Shown here piece by piece: positions 23,290-34,172 of a stretch of DNA of 64,000 bases. The notes beneath the pieces are model-generated. The model was not told where the DNA came from and searched no databases. It saw only the letters and a list, made by a program, of their open reading frames with translations. Position numbers and translations under genes: made by a program. This DNA comes from Brachypodium distachyon (Eukaryota > Streptophyta > Magnoliopsida > Poales > Poaceae): the NCBI RefSeq assembly GCF_000005505.3, contig NC_016131.3, forward strand, positions 63,473,355 to 63,537,354, read 5' to 3'. Position 1 is the first letter of the stretch. Each line of letters opens with the position of its first letter.

Positions 23290-23998
23290 TTATTGTGGGA
23301 GAGAGTGTCCGAACTGTAGAAGTTATACAAAGATCCAATTGGAACAGAAATTACTTTCAATGGACTGGTTGAGCAGATAACCATGAACAAGGGCTCTAGT
23401 GATGAGCACTTCATTAGGAGATTCCTGCAATGTTCAATTGTTGTTGTCTTATGCCCTACAACAAAGAGAAGCGTTATCACTAACTATCTGGCCCTTTTTG
23501 TTGACATCGAAGGCATCAAAAACATTAATTGGACCAGCCTTACATTACATCATATGATGCAGAGCATCACAAACTATAGTTGCAAATCGCCTTCACAACT
23601 ATCAATCTTCACATGACGCATAAAATTGAACAAGGAAGAGCTCAAGATGGCCTCACCTCTTTGCGCGCTTAGGACCGAGGAGCTCCAGCTCGGCGGGAAA
23701 GGCCTTGGCGTAGTATGGCAGCGGAAGAGGCCACGAGGGAGCCATCGGAGAGGGAGGGGAACCCGAGGCCGGTGAAGCAGAAACTGCTGTGCAAGTCTGC
23801 ATCGGTGACCCGAAATCGTCCGTCGATGCCACCGCTCTCCATCAACAGCGCCAACAGATTAGGAGGTCATCTCCGGCAAACATGGTCTCCCCAGCCCTCC
23901 ACCCTAGCTGTGTTGGAGTACGGTTCATTCTCATCCATTGGATTGACTGAAATGGAGAGCTCATATTCATATGAAGGTACACTAAAAGAGCTCTTCAA
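23290..23998. repeat. Right arm of a large inverted repeat
   Basis: Reverse complement of the left arm. It lacks the roughly 230-bp segment of the left arm that includes the G-run. The plus-strand fragment encoding LCPTTKRSV and IKNINWTSLTLHHMMQSI is at about 23383-23616, and the minus-strand bZIP-like fragment (SFCFTGLGFPSLSDGS and ELELLGPKRAKR) is at about 23655-23870. Similarity fades near 23998. Confidence 0.85.
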
Positions 23999-24320
23999 GG
24001 TTTGCAGGCATGCTGAAAAATGAAGAAGTTGTATCTTGTTTGATTATTTTCTTCACCAAATCCAGATACACACACGTAGTTTATGTAGCAACTTGGTCTT
24101 CCACATGTGGTAGAAAGCGGTATTTACCATCTCAGTTTACCCATTGTTAAATGAAGGCAAAAAAACATATAACTTGTTTCTTACAAGCGCAACCAATGTT
24201 ATCATTTTGTCAGCCGGCATAATTTTCAATCCAATGTACGGCCCGAAAAAGAAAAGGAATCAAGATATCTACAATGGAAAATAATATGATGAGGTTCGGA
24301 AGTGGGACAGAGGGAGTAGT

Positions 24321-24331
24321 AAATAGTAGTA

Positions 24332-24385
<54 letters not shown>

Positions 24386-24413
24386 GACGACAACAACAAC
24401 AACAACAACAAAA
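24321..24413. repeat. (TAA)n and (CAA)n compound microsatellite
   Basis: About 17 TAA units (24332-24383) are followed by a few ACG units and then about seven ACA/CAA units. It is likely to vary in length between individuals. Confidence 0.95.
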
Positions 24414-25110
24414 ATCAACTAAATGTTCCGTCGCTTGCAACAATCCAACAAACTAATGCTTTATTAAGTAATCAAAACTTCCTTATTTCTTTGAATTATT
24501 TCAAGTAAATGCTTTGTGGTTAGCATATTTGTGACAGTGATGGTTTTTTCAAACAATTTTTCAAATGGTAGTGATAACCTGACACTAACACGGTTATCAA
24601 AATTAGTTGTACTTCTAGTTTAATAAGTGAGGATTAGATTCTGAAGTGCTCCTAATTCGTGGAACTGTAGAAAACCAACTCATAAATGGGCAAGATGACA
24701 GAGAAACCTCTATTTGAAACTTTTCTTATATAAAAGAACCACAGGAAATCAGTAGCTGGTAGATTTACCTTGATGATCTATCCTTCCGTTGGCCAAGTAA
24801 ATTACTGAAAGCTGATAAGGGATAACCAATCAAATCTAACGGCCATCTTTGACAATCAAATATCCACAACTCATACAAACAATCTGCATGGCGTGCACTT
24901 TACTAACCACTGCAGGCACATTCATGTGTTTTGTCATGCCATGACTGTCTTGATATTTCGTGTCTGCCAAATTTATCACCTTAAGCTCAAAATGCTGAAT
25001 GAACTATTAGTATCCCACAGCTGCGCTTTCGAGCATCGTAGTGGATATTATATCTGCACAAGTGGAAGTTTAACGTGGACATTAATTGGTGTGCACATTC
25101 AAAGAACATA

Positions 25111-25234
25111 CTCCCTCAGTCTAACAAAGGATGTCTCAACTTTGACTAAATTTGAATGTATCTATACACTAAATCATGTCTAGATACATCCAAATTTTGA
25201 CAAACTTGAGACATCTTTTGTTGGACGGAGAGAG
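25111..25234. mobile_element. Stowaway-type MITE
   Basis: A 124-bp element begins CTCCCTCAG and ends GGAGAGAG, flanked by TA on both sides. The inverted ends share AAAGATGTCTCAA followed by a TTTGAC-type stretch and match almost end to end. It is a common grass Stowaway subfamily and has no coding capacity. Confidence 0.92.
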
Positions 25235-25838
25235 TATATACTGTTAGCCTGAAGTAGGGAACACGATAAATAGCATAGAACGACTAACTTTCACGTCAAA
25301 CTTTCTTCTGGGGTTTGTAACCATTCAAAGAATAAAATGCTCCTGTTGTAAATCCAGTGATTCCCTGCACGAGAAAATATTTTGCAATTGAATTATTGTC
25401 TTTGTAAGAGGTGACTACCCAGTTTCTAATTCACCGTAACTCTGACCTCTAAGATGCGATGTGGCTTAGAGCAGCAATTTGCATGACACCATCAATGGTT
25501 TGCAAATATATCGAGGGAACAAGCTTGCCATATGCAGTTTTCTCATAATGGATGATGAACTTCATGTTCAGATGAAACCTGATTTCTGAATATGTTCCCT
25601 AAGAAGGCATTGAACTAGTTATACTAAAGCCTTCTACTGGTGATAAGGTATGAATTGCCAAATGAAATTATTATTGAGAAACCAAGGGTAACTTTCCTGA
25701 GACGCACAGTGGAAGCATCATAAAATGAGTTACGATTTGGCAAACAAAGGGTAACTGTACTCAGATACCGTGACTTACCAAATGGAAGGTTGAGAACTTG
25801 AGATGATGCAAACCAAGGAACCAACCTGGCCATTCACC
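25235..25838. other. 3' flank of the PPR gene, no other gene seen
   Basis: AT-rich DNA downstream of the minus-strand PPR stop. It probably contains the PPR 3' UTR. No separate open frame with support. Confidence 0.5.
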
Positions 25839-27959
25839 TCACCAATAGTCCCTGCAAGAGCACAACCCATCTTTGAAATGATGGAATCTATTAGCATCCC
25901 TCAGTATGATTTCCCGAGAAGTTATCTTCGTGATTAACTTTATAGCAGAATGGCAATCACCACACACTCTAAGGTTCTTCATGACACGAATAGGCATTCC
26001 TGCTGGTACTTTCAAGAGTCCATATGCCACAGCCTGCCGCTCACTATGGTACCGTAAGCTCTGAGCTTTTTGCTCCTCGTCTACATCATGAAGCACGAAG
26101 CTTCCATCAGCTGAGTAACCAGATTCCATTAATAATCCATCTAGCTCCTCCAACATATTAAGGATAATAGCATGCTCTGGATGTGATAATACATCACCAG
26201 ATGTGAACAGATGCACCATCTTGTTATATTCTATCCAACTACAGCCTGGTGATTTGTTCAAATTCCTTGAACTAATGAACTTCCGCATATCAGAAGCATC
26301 TTCCCACCTCCCGGTGGATGTATAAATGTGAGAGAGCAAGACATATGGTCCGGCACTACCAGGTTCTAGTTCCAACAGCTTCTTAGCAGCAACCTCAGCA
26401 ATCTCAGCATTCTTGTGCATCCTGCAGGCACCCATCAGAGCTCCCCAGATAATAGCATCTGGTTCAACTGGCATGTTGTTTATCAAATCTAATGCTTCGT
26501 CTACAAGACCAGCTCGACCAAGCAAATCGACCATACAAGAATAATGTGCAGCTCCTAGTCGGATGGAAGAATTCATACCCATAGAATTAAAGATCTCCCT
26601 GCCTTCTTTAACTTTTCCTGTATAGCTACAGGCCGTGAGGACCCCTATATACGTAATTCCATCAGGTGCCATTCTCGCCAACCTCAGGTCATCAAATATG
26701 CCGAGTGCTTCCTCCCCCAACCCATGCTGAGCATAACCAGTGATCATGGAGTTCCACATCACGACATCTTTGGGCTCAAACATATTGAAGACCCTCTTGG
26801 CCTTATCCAAATTTCCACATTTTATGTACATGGTAATTAATGCTGACACGGCAAAGACATCCGTGTCAAAGGAGCATCTCAGCATTGCAGCATGTAACTC
26901 CCTCCCATAATCGGCAGTAGCTAGTGCCGCACACACCGTAAGGATGCTAATGAATGATGTGTAATTTGGACGGATACCTCGGCACAACATCTCACGGAAC
27001 GTAGACAGTGCCTCCATCAAGAATTCGTTCTGCTCATACACTTTAATCATTGCACTCCATGTACCATCATCCCTCGCACACATTCTCTCAAACATTGCCT
27101 TGGCAGCATCGACCATCCCATGCTGCCCAAACCCAACCATCATCGCATTGCAGGCTGCCACAGGGTGATCTGGCATTGCATTAAACAGATCCTCAGCATC
27201 CTCGACATGGCCAGCCTGTATGTACCCGACTAACATTGCAGTCCATGACACCTCATTGCGATCAGGCATCACCTCAAAAAGCTTCCGTGCAAGGATAACC
27301 TTCCCGTTTTGAGCGTATCCAGATATCATGGCAGTCCATGACACAACATTTCTCTTTGGCATTTCATCAAACAGAGCACGCGCCTCGGTGATCCGTCCAG
27401 CCTGGCAGTACCCGGATAGCATGGCAGTTCGCGCAACAACATCCTTGTCAGGCATTTCATCGAACAACTTTCGGGCCTCGTTGACACGGCCGGCATCTAG
27501 AAAACCACCAAGCAGCACCGTGTATGTGACGTGGTTGCGCTCGGGCATCTGGTGGAACAGGCGGATGGCGTCGGCCAGCAAGCCGTGGCGCACGTACCCG
27601 CGCAGGAGGGAGGTGAAGGAGACGACCGAAGGGGGTAAGGGGATGGAGGCGAGCGCGGCGGCGGCATCGGGAAGGGTGTGACGGCGGAGGGAGAGGCCGG
27701 CGATAAGGGCATTGTAGGAGCCGAGGTCGCGGGAGGGCATGCGGTGGAATAGGCCGAGGGCGGCGTCCGGGAGGTGGTTACGAAAGTAGCCGGCGATGAG
27801 GGCGTTGTAGGAGGCGGTGGTGCGGAGTGGCATGGCATCGAAGGCCGCGCGGGCTCCCTCTATGTTCCCCGCGCGCACCAGCCAGGCTATGCGCGCGTTC
27901 GCGGCCACCACCGCCGGCGCCGTACTCGATGGCAAGAAGCGGACGGACGGGAGGCGCAT
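25839..27959 (-). CDS. PPR protein, PLS class with DYW domain (organelle RNA editing factor)
   Basis: A single-exon gene of 706 residues. After an Arg/Ser/Ala-rich N-terminus, likely an organelle presequence, come about 16 pentatricopeptide units, mostly 31-residue S-type units (SYNALIAGY, SWTAMISGY, SWTAMLVGY and so on). E/E+ motifs follow from about residue 500. The C-terminal DYW deaminase has the zinc and catalytic signature H638-S-E640 and CGDC at 666-669, then HHFKDG and the terminal DYW triplet at 704-706. All key residues are present, so C-to-U editing activity is plausible. Each unit reads roughly one RNA base, and the editing site is unknown. Length and repeat order recall Arabidopsis At1g56690/At1g09410-type mitochondrial proteins. 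The 5' third is more GC-rich than the rest, as in many grass genes. Targeting is inferred. Confidence 0.95.
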   Translation of the reverse strand: MRLPSVRFLPSSTAPAVVAANARIAWLVRAGNIEGARAAFDAMPLRTTASYNALIAGYFRNHLPDAALGLFHRMPSRDLGSYNALIAGLSLRRHTLPDAAAALASIPLPPSVVSFTSLLRGYVRHGLLADAIRLFHQMPERNHVTYTVLLGGFLDAGRVNEARKLFDEMPDKDVVARTAMLSGYCQAGRITEARALFDEMPKRNVVSWTAMISGYAQNGKVILARKLFEVMPDRNEVSWTAMLVGYIQAGHVEDAEDLFNAMPDHPVAACNAMMVGFGQHGMVDAAKAMFERMCARDDGTWSAMIKVYEQNEFLMEALSTFREMLCRGIRPNYTSFISILTVCAALATADYGRELHAAMLRCSFDTDVFAVSALITMYIKCGNLDKAKRVFNMFEPKDVVMWNSMITGYAQHGLGEEALGIFDDLRLARMAPDGITYIGVLTACSYTGKVKEGREIFNSMGMNSSIRLGAAHYSCMVDLLGRAGLVDEALDLINNMPVEPDAIIWGALMGACRMHKNAEIAEVAAKKLLELEPGSAGPYVLLSHIYTSTGRWEDASDMRKFISSRNLNKSPGCSWIEYNKMVHLFTSGDVLSHPEHAIILNMLEELDGLLMESGYSADGSFVLHDVDEEQKAQSLRYHSERQAVAYGLLKVPAGMPIRVMKNLRVCGDCHSAIKLITKITSREIILRDANRFHHFKDGLCSCRDYW

Positions 27960-28086
27960 GGCGAGCGGAGGTATCGTATGACAAACGAAGTCAGCGCTGA
28001 CACAGACCTATTCCGATGGTTACTGAGTTAAAAAGGCACGGAGTACTGGAGTACTCACTGGTTTTAAGTCGTTCGTCGCACGTAAA

Positions 28087-28165
28087 AAGTGTTATTTCCA
28101 CGTGTGATCGGGTGACATGACCAAACTAAAGTGTTATGGTCGTGTGTGATCGGGTGACATGGCCG
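28087..28165. repeat. Short tandem duplication upstream of the PPR gene
   Basis: Two copies, about 44 bp apart, share GTGTTAT followed by CGTGTGTGATCGGGTGACAT (first copy with one difference). They lie about 130 bp upstream of the PPR start codon, in its likely promoter or leader. Confidence 0.75.
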
Positions 28166-29280
28166 TTTGGCCAACACCATGTAGGTCTAGACCCACACGT
28201 CAGTTTATCACGTCGATTGTTATCTATAAAAAAAAAGCCCAGCACCTTTCGTCCTTCCATTTCGAAACTTGACAATGTCTGCTCGCCACACGGGAAAGAG
28301 ATTTTGCCGCCGAGATCCGCGACGAAACGACGAAGTCGGCGTTGAGGAGAGGCAGGCTCAATGGAGGCGGCATGACGAGAAGCTCGTACAGGCTGCGGAA
28401 GAGCACCATGACAGGTGACCTCTAGGCTGTGGGAGGCCCAAGTGACAATGTTTTTGGCTCCACGGTGTTGACGCAACTCCTTGGGACGAAACAAAAGGAC
28501 CGGGGAATGGCTGGAACGATGACAAGAGTGGCGGCGGTGCTCCACCGAAGATGGAGAAGAAGGGTTCGGGGCAATGGATTCGGGCACGCTCGACCTCGAG
28601 GAGGGGCGTTGCGAACTCGGGACGGGGCAATGTGGCTTCTAGGCTCGGTGCAAGGGCGAGGAAGGCGCCTCCGCTGCCGCGGGACATTCATCACGGCGCT
28701 ACTGGGTCGGATAGTGGGCCCATGTTTGCCAAAAATCAGCTTAGCGACTAACTTGGACTGTTTGGACTGGGATCAACAGTTTACACCAAACTGATGATTA
28801 TGTGCAATGAAAAATCAGAGCAGTGTGCTTTCCCAACCTAAGCCAAAAATGATGTTTTTTTTCAATTTACTCATGCATTAGGATCAAACGTCGCCGGTGT
28901 CAGTAAACTCGGAATCTGAGGAGGCCCAGGCAGGGAGGAGAGATCGCGGAGAGAGCCAGAGAGGGCACTGGCAGAGATCAGAGAGACGCTGTCTCTGTGT
29001 GTGTGTAGGGGGGAAAGAAGATCGGATCGAGGGGAGAGAAAAGTGTCGCTGACTCGCTGCTCGTTGTTTTCGTGTTTTAACGGGGTTTTGTTCTTCCAAA
29101 ACAAAATCGGGTTTTGTGTTTCTTCTACGCGATCTTGACAGTTGGAACAGTAATACAATCGGTTCCCGATTGTTTGGGGGCGTACGTAAACCTAGACCGG
29201 TCGGTAAACATCCCGGGATATATAGATCCATACATATACATCAGTGGAATCCGGAGAAAGCACTGCAATCGTTAACCGCC
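28166..29280. other. Intergenic between divergent PPR and ATG18 genes
   Basis: A GC-rich patch (about 28260-28690) is open on both strands but shows no recognised domain and could be a decayed gene or transposon fragment. The part from about 28880 to 29280 is GA/TG-rich and then becomes the leader of the ATG18-like gene. No TATA box was called with confidence. Confidence 0.4.
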
Positions 29281-31539
29281 ATGGCGTCGTCGGCGACTCC
29301 GACGACGAGGGCTCGACCCACGCCTCCCGTGCCGTCCCCCGTCGCCCACCTCTCCTTCAGCAGCGATTACTCCTGCTTCATCGTGGCCGGCGCATCCGCC
29401 GCGCACTGGCTCTGCTGCGACACCTTGGAGCCGCGCGGCCTCTACCAGGAGCGAGACCCCGCCGCGGCCACCATCGTGGCCGTGGCCGGCGACATGCTGA
29501 ACCCCAAGGAGTCGAGGTGCGCAGTCGTGAGCCTCGACGCCGCGAAGACCAACTTCACCGTCAGGCGCTGGAAGCCGGGCCACATGAACTACCACTGGCG
29601 GTACGCGGAGGAGGAAGCGACTCTGCAGGCCGCGGAAGCCGAAGCCGTGCTGGCGGTGCGCGTCCACGGGGACAGGATCGTCCTCGTGTACCCCCGCCGG
29701 CTGGAAGTGCTCGGGTCCTCCTGGAGGGACGTCGACGGGCCCGTGCTTCTCCACCGGGTGGAGACCGGGGAAAATCCCCTCGGCCTGTGCGCCGTGTCGT
29801 CGTCGTCTTCGCAAGGCCAGGGATCAGGATCAGACGACTTGTTCGCGTATGCGTGCCCCGGCGAGAAGGTTGGGGAGGTGCGCGTTGAGCGTTGGGAGGC
29901 GGCGGCCGGGGCGTCGCCGGTGGCGGTGGCCATACGCGCGCACTCGTCCGAACTCAAGTGCGTGGCCATGTCCTGCGACGGGGGCCTCGTCGCCACCGCT
30001 AGCGTCAAGGGCACCGTCCTGCGCGTCTTCCGTGCCGCCGACGGCAAGCTGCTCCTGGAGGTACGTACGTAATTAATCACTCCGTTTCTAAATAGTTACT
30101 CTATATGTTTAGATTTGTCTCGAGTCAAATTTAGCACGATTTAACTAGGTTTATTTAGAAACATATCAATATCAACGATGCTGAATGAATTCAGCATGGT
30201 TGATATTTCCGTGACCAATGCAATGAACTAGTAATTTAGTGTTGTACACATCTTAGTATATTTTCCTACCCCCTCCGACAGAGGGAGGAGTATATAAAGC
30301 TGATTAAAATTAGAAAGGTTTGTAGTACCTAAAGAGATGGCCTTTAGGCCACAAAGGGTCGATCCTTTTAATTTTCTAAGAGAAATTCTGTTTTGTAACA
30401 AACATGCAAAAAATTGGACACCTTCAATTTGGGTCTTGTAGAATGTGCCAGAAATCTGTTTAAACATCGCCATGTAAAAACAATCTCAGTTTTGCTAGGA
30501 CCCGGTCGTTCTCGGTCGACTATGTGAGCTGTCAAATCAATTTTGAGATTTGCACAACTATTTTATATTTTCGTTCGTGTTTTTATGTAGATGGATGGCC
30601 AATATCATTGACGGAGAAATTGTTATTCTTGGTTGGTCGATTGTACCGTAGTCGTACCCAAACAATCCATAATCTAGGGAAACCTGATGTTTTGTTTGAA
30701 CTCATGGGTGTGAATTTGAGTTCAAGTTTCAACCACGTTGACTTTCGCTCGTATTGCGGCAATATCGCTATTGTATATCTACTTAGAATGAGTAAATATG
30801 CTTTATCTCATGTTCATCTCCATGTAGGTGAGGAGAGGCTCAGACAGTGCAGACATCCACTGCATTGCCTTCTCGCCGGACTCCAAATGGTTGGCCGTCT
30901 CCAGCGACAAGGCAACCATGCACGTCTTTAGCGTCGTCGATGTTGATTCTCCTGCAGAGGCCAATGCCAACAAGAGGTCATCGCTGTCGTTCCTCGGCCT
31001 CGGAGGTATATAATTCTAGTCTACTCTTATGTGTTCAGACATCTGAACTCACAGCTTACAAGAATTGATGGAAATTTGCGTGTCTTCAGGTTTAGCATGA
31101 AGTTTTTTTTTCTGTTAATTGTTGTTGCACATTTTGATGAATGTATGAAGAACTGAACTCATAGTTGCTGGTTTACATCACGGATAACATAGCATACAAA
31201 TTGTGTAGGCTCTGCGTTGGGATATTTTCTTTCAGAATGGTCCTTTGCTCAGTTCCGCGTCGAGGAAGGCAGGAAGTATTTGGTGGCGTTCGGTAAGCAA
31301 CTGTGCACAGTTCACATCATCGGCATGGACGGAAGGTTGGCCAAATATATATACTCGATTTGTTCTCGACATTTGACGCTATTTGCTTAAGATTGAAGTT
31401 TGGGCTCTCTGCCCTTAAACGTTCTTCTTCTTAAAGTTTGTGACCTATGGTGTGCAGTTTCTACCGGTGCCAATTCAACCCAGAGAAAGGAGGCCAAATG
31501 GAGCGGCTGGAGTTCAGAAACTTCATAAATCCACAATAA
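29281..31539 (+). CDS. ATG18/WIPI-like PROPPIN (WD-repeat autophagy protein)
   Basis: Four exons: 29281-30060, 30828-31005, 31209-31335 and 31458-31539. They total 1167 bp and 388 residues. The ATG at 29281 has a strong context (CCGCCATGG). The sequence forms degenerate WD blades: [13 protein letters not shown] near the start, [18 protein letters not shown] before the key motif, then [27 protein letters not shown] and GMDGSFYRCQF near the end. PROPPINs bind PI3P and PI(3,5)P2 through two sites sharing an F/L-RRG motif and act on phagophore membranes in autophagy. Here the motif is V261-R-R-G264, with both arginines kept and the first residue changed. Exon 1 is very GC-rich, and large loops (for example a Ser/Gln/Gly-rich one) separate the blades. 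Divergence from canonical ATG18a suggests a specialised paralogue. Neighbouring PPR is divergent. Confidence 0.88.
30168..30207. repeat. 40-bp near-perfect palindrome in ATG18-like intron 1
   Basis: The sequence AATATCAACGATGCTGAATG reads back as its own complement with two mismatches. Just upstream (about 30078-30165) is a fragment resembling a Stowaway end (CACTCCGTTTCTAAATAG). Confidence 0.75.
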
Positions 31540-32795
31540 TGAGGTGGCGAGAAAAAGTTGCACACTATCTTCTAAACGGAGGGGATTGGAAAGAAAATTG
31601 AACTGTAATCTCAGCATTACTATTTGATCTCTTCTACGTAGGAGAGAAAAACAACATGTGGACAACTGAATAGTAAACAAACTTTTCTATGCATGATTCC
31701 AAAATGATTATGAGATTTATTTTTAGGTAATGTAATTTTTCTCACATATGTGCTCTGCGTGCGTCCGCTAGTAGTCCCAAGCAATACACGTCAGACTAGC
31801 TACAAGGTGTTCTCTGCGTATTAAATGTATTATGTGTTTTGTTCATGATATCTCCTATTCTCAAGATAATTTTGATTTTTCTTTCTTTTTTTTGCCTCCA
31901 TCTCCCCCTTGCCTCCATCTCCCCCGCAACGCAAGCGAAGCGAGGTTCATCGGTACCGATCTTTCTGCATCCATTTCCATCTTTCTGCCTCCATCTCCCC
32001 CGCAACGTAGGTTCTTTCTTCTTTTTGCCGCCACCACAGAGGTATGGCGAATTCTTATAACGGACATATAACTTTGAAGATTTATTTTATGATTGAAAAA
32101 ATGTATTTAATGTGTTTGGTTTGTATTTTTTTAATAATTCTTTATAACATCTTGTTTTTAAAATTTCATATTTTAATAGGTTTCATGCAAATACAAGTCG
32201 CATCGCATATAAGTATGAACTGTCAAATGTGTAATAATCTCGGTGCTATGTATCTTTCTAATAATCTAATGTTTCACGTAAAGATAAAACACATGTAGGT
32301 GGATATATTATCAAGTTAGGTCTTTATAAGTGTAAATATATATTTATATTTTTTTGCTTCTAGAAGCATCTCATTTTTACATACTTAACAAAATAGATAT
32401 TCAGGTTTGCTATACCCTAAGTCGCATGATTTTTTGTTAGGGATAAGTTGATTATGCAGCCGTTGGATCTAGATTGTGCTATAAGATTCAGAACGGAAGA
32501 GAAGGGAGTGGCTTAGATACTATCAACTGACAATTAATCTTTTGTTTAAAAAAATCAGGCACATATGGACACACCCATGGATATCTGGCATAACAAACGG
32601 AGTAATTTCAAGGAACCACGGTTTTTCGGCAGTCGTCTCACCGAGTTCCAGTTTTTGCTAATTTGCGTTGGAAACGACGTCGTAAAGAAATCAAAGAAAA
32701 AACATTTCATGAGCCGTGGTTGAAAATATACAAAGTTTACAAACGAATAATAAATTGTAGTCATAGAGGAGTTGAAGAAAACCCTTATGAGACAT

Positions 32796-32954
32796 GGTTA
32801 AAAGAATAAGTAAATAGACAAGAATTTCAAATGAAAAATATACTTTTTTTGTTGACAACAAAACCAATTTTTTTGGTTAAAAGAATAAGTAAATAGACAA
32901 GATTTTTAAATGAAAAATATACTTTTTTTTGCTGACAACAAAATACAATTTTTT
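32796..32954. repeat. Tandem duplication, about 79-bp unit
   Basis: Two adjacent copies start at 32796 and 32875. Each opens GGTTAAAAGAATAAGTAAAT and contains a run of T followed by a GACAACAAAA phrase. They differ at only a few positions, so the event is recent. Confidence 0.9.
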
Positions 32955-33970
32955 TACGTCACATGAACTATTAAACTACTTTTTCATCATGGGTGGGTCT
33001 AGAGTTGGAGCTCATTTATCTCTCAATTTTTGTTTGCTTGGCAACCTTCCCTCCCCTGGCCCAACCCCGTCGCTCGTCTTCCTCCTCGAGTGAGCGCCGC
33101 CACCCCCTCCCTACTCATCCCGCTGCCGAGCTCCACAGCCCCCTCGCTCCGTCGCTCGTCTTCCTCCTCACGCGAGTGATTCAGCCCCATCGCTCCGTCG
33201 TTCGTCTTCCTCTTCGCACGAGCGCCTCCACCGCAGGTATCTATCTCACCTTCAATTCTCTCGTTCCCGACCGTTTCTCCTCCCATCACCCCATGAACAG
33301 ATCTGGCCCTTTAGCTCTCCGTTTCATCTGCTCCACCCTAGACTTCAACCCGCTGGTACTCTGGTTGTTACTAAAAAGACGAGGGGTAGAAAATTTCATC
33401 TATAGTAACCACTTCTCCGACAACCATTTCTTTGGTCTGTTACTAAGACTAGTACACGTGAGATAGAGTCTGTCACTCTGAGGGCTGATTGATCTATTAA
33501 TTGGAGTGGAGCCCGCTGAATTGTTTTTCTTGGCAACGGACGCAGCTCCAATAGGGTTTAATTTATGCAGTTCAATAGGATTTGCATTGAATTTGGACCT
33601 GCAGGATCAACCAATGGTGGAGTCTTCGGACATTTTGTCTTTGAAAACTGCTCCCAAACCTCCCACCAGGTTGTAGGCAGGGAACTGCTGCCACCTCATT
33701 CATCGGAGCCTAATCCAATGCAATCATTATCTTCATTCACAAAATTAATCACATACTGGAAAACGAAATCTGCTGGTAGTAAACCCATATATTGGATCAT
33801 TTCGCTACTTATCCATCTTTTCCTATCTTTTTGAGCTTTCGCTATAGATTTAAACAAACATTTAAACAAAAAATCTTCCCCAGCCGAACTACTACTAAAT
33901 GCTCGGCTAAGTGCTCTCCCCTTTAGGCTTTGTCTCATTCTATCTCTCATCATCACTCAATCTTTCTCAA

Positions 33971-34172
33971 AAGTCTTTTGAGGAACCTTTCAATTGGATT
34001 TGTCATTTAACTCGATACTTCATCTTGCTATCTGTGAGGTGGTAGTTACTCCTCCTAGAATCGGTTTCACCAAAAAGTCTTATGAGGAACCTTTCAATTG
34101 GATTTGTCATTTAAATCGATACTTTGTCTTGGTATCTGCGAGGTGGTCGTTACTCCTCCGAGAATCGGTTTC
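33971..34172. repeat. Tandem duplication, about 104-bp unit
   Basis: Copies begin at 33971 and 34075. They share GAGGAACCTTTCAATTGGAT and GAGAATCGGTTTC-type segments, with about ten differences. No function seen. Confidence 0.9.

Noticed and set aside
24210..24443. Minus frame with long Tyr and Leu runs
   Set aside because: It is only translation of the TAA/CAA microsatellite.
27497..27838. Pro/Ser-rich minus frame inside the PPR gene
   Set aside because: It is an alternate frame of the GC-rich 5' part of the PPR coding region.
29272..30080. Long minus-strand open frames opposite ATG18-like exon 1
   Set aside because: They are antisense shadows of a GC-rich exon, full of Arg, Gly and His runs; the plus frame matches a known family.
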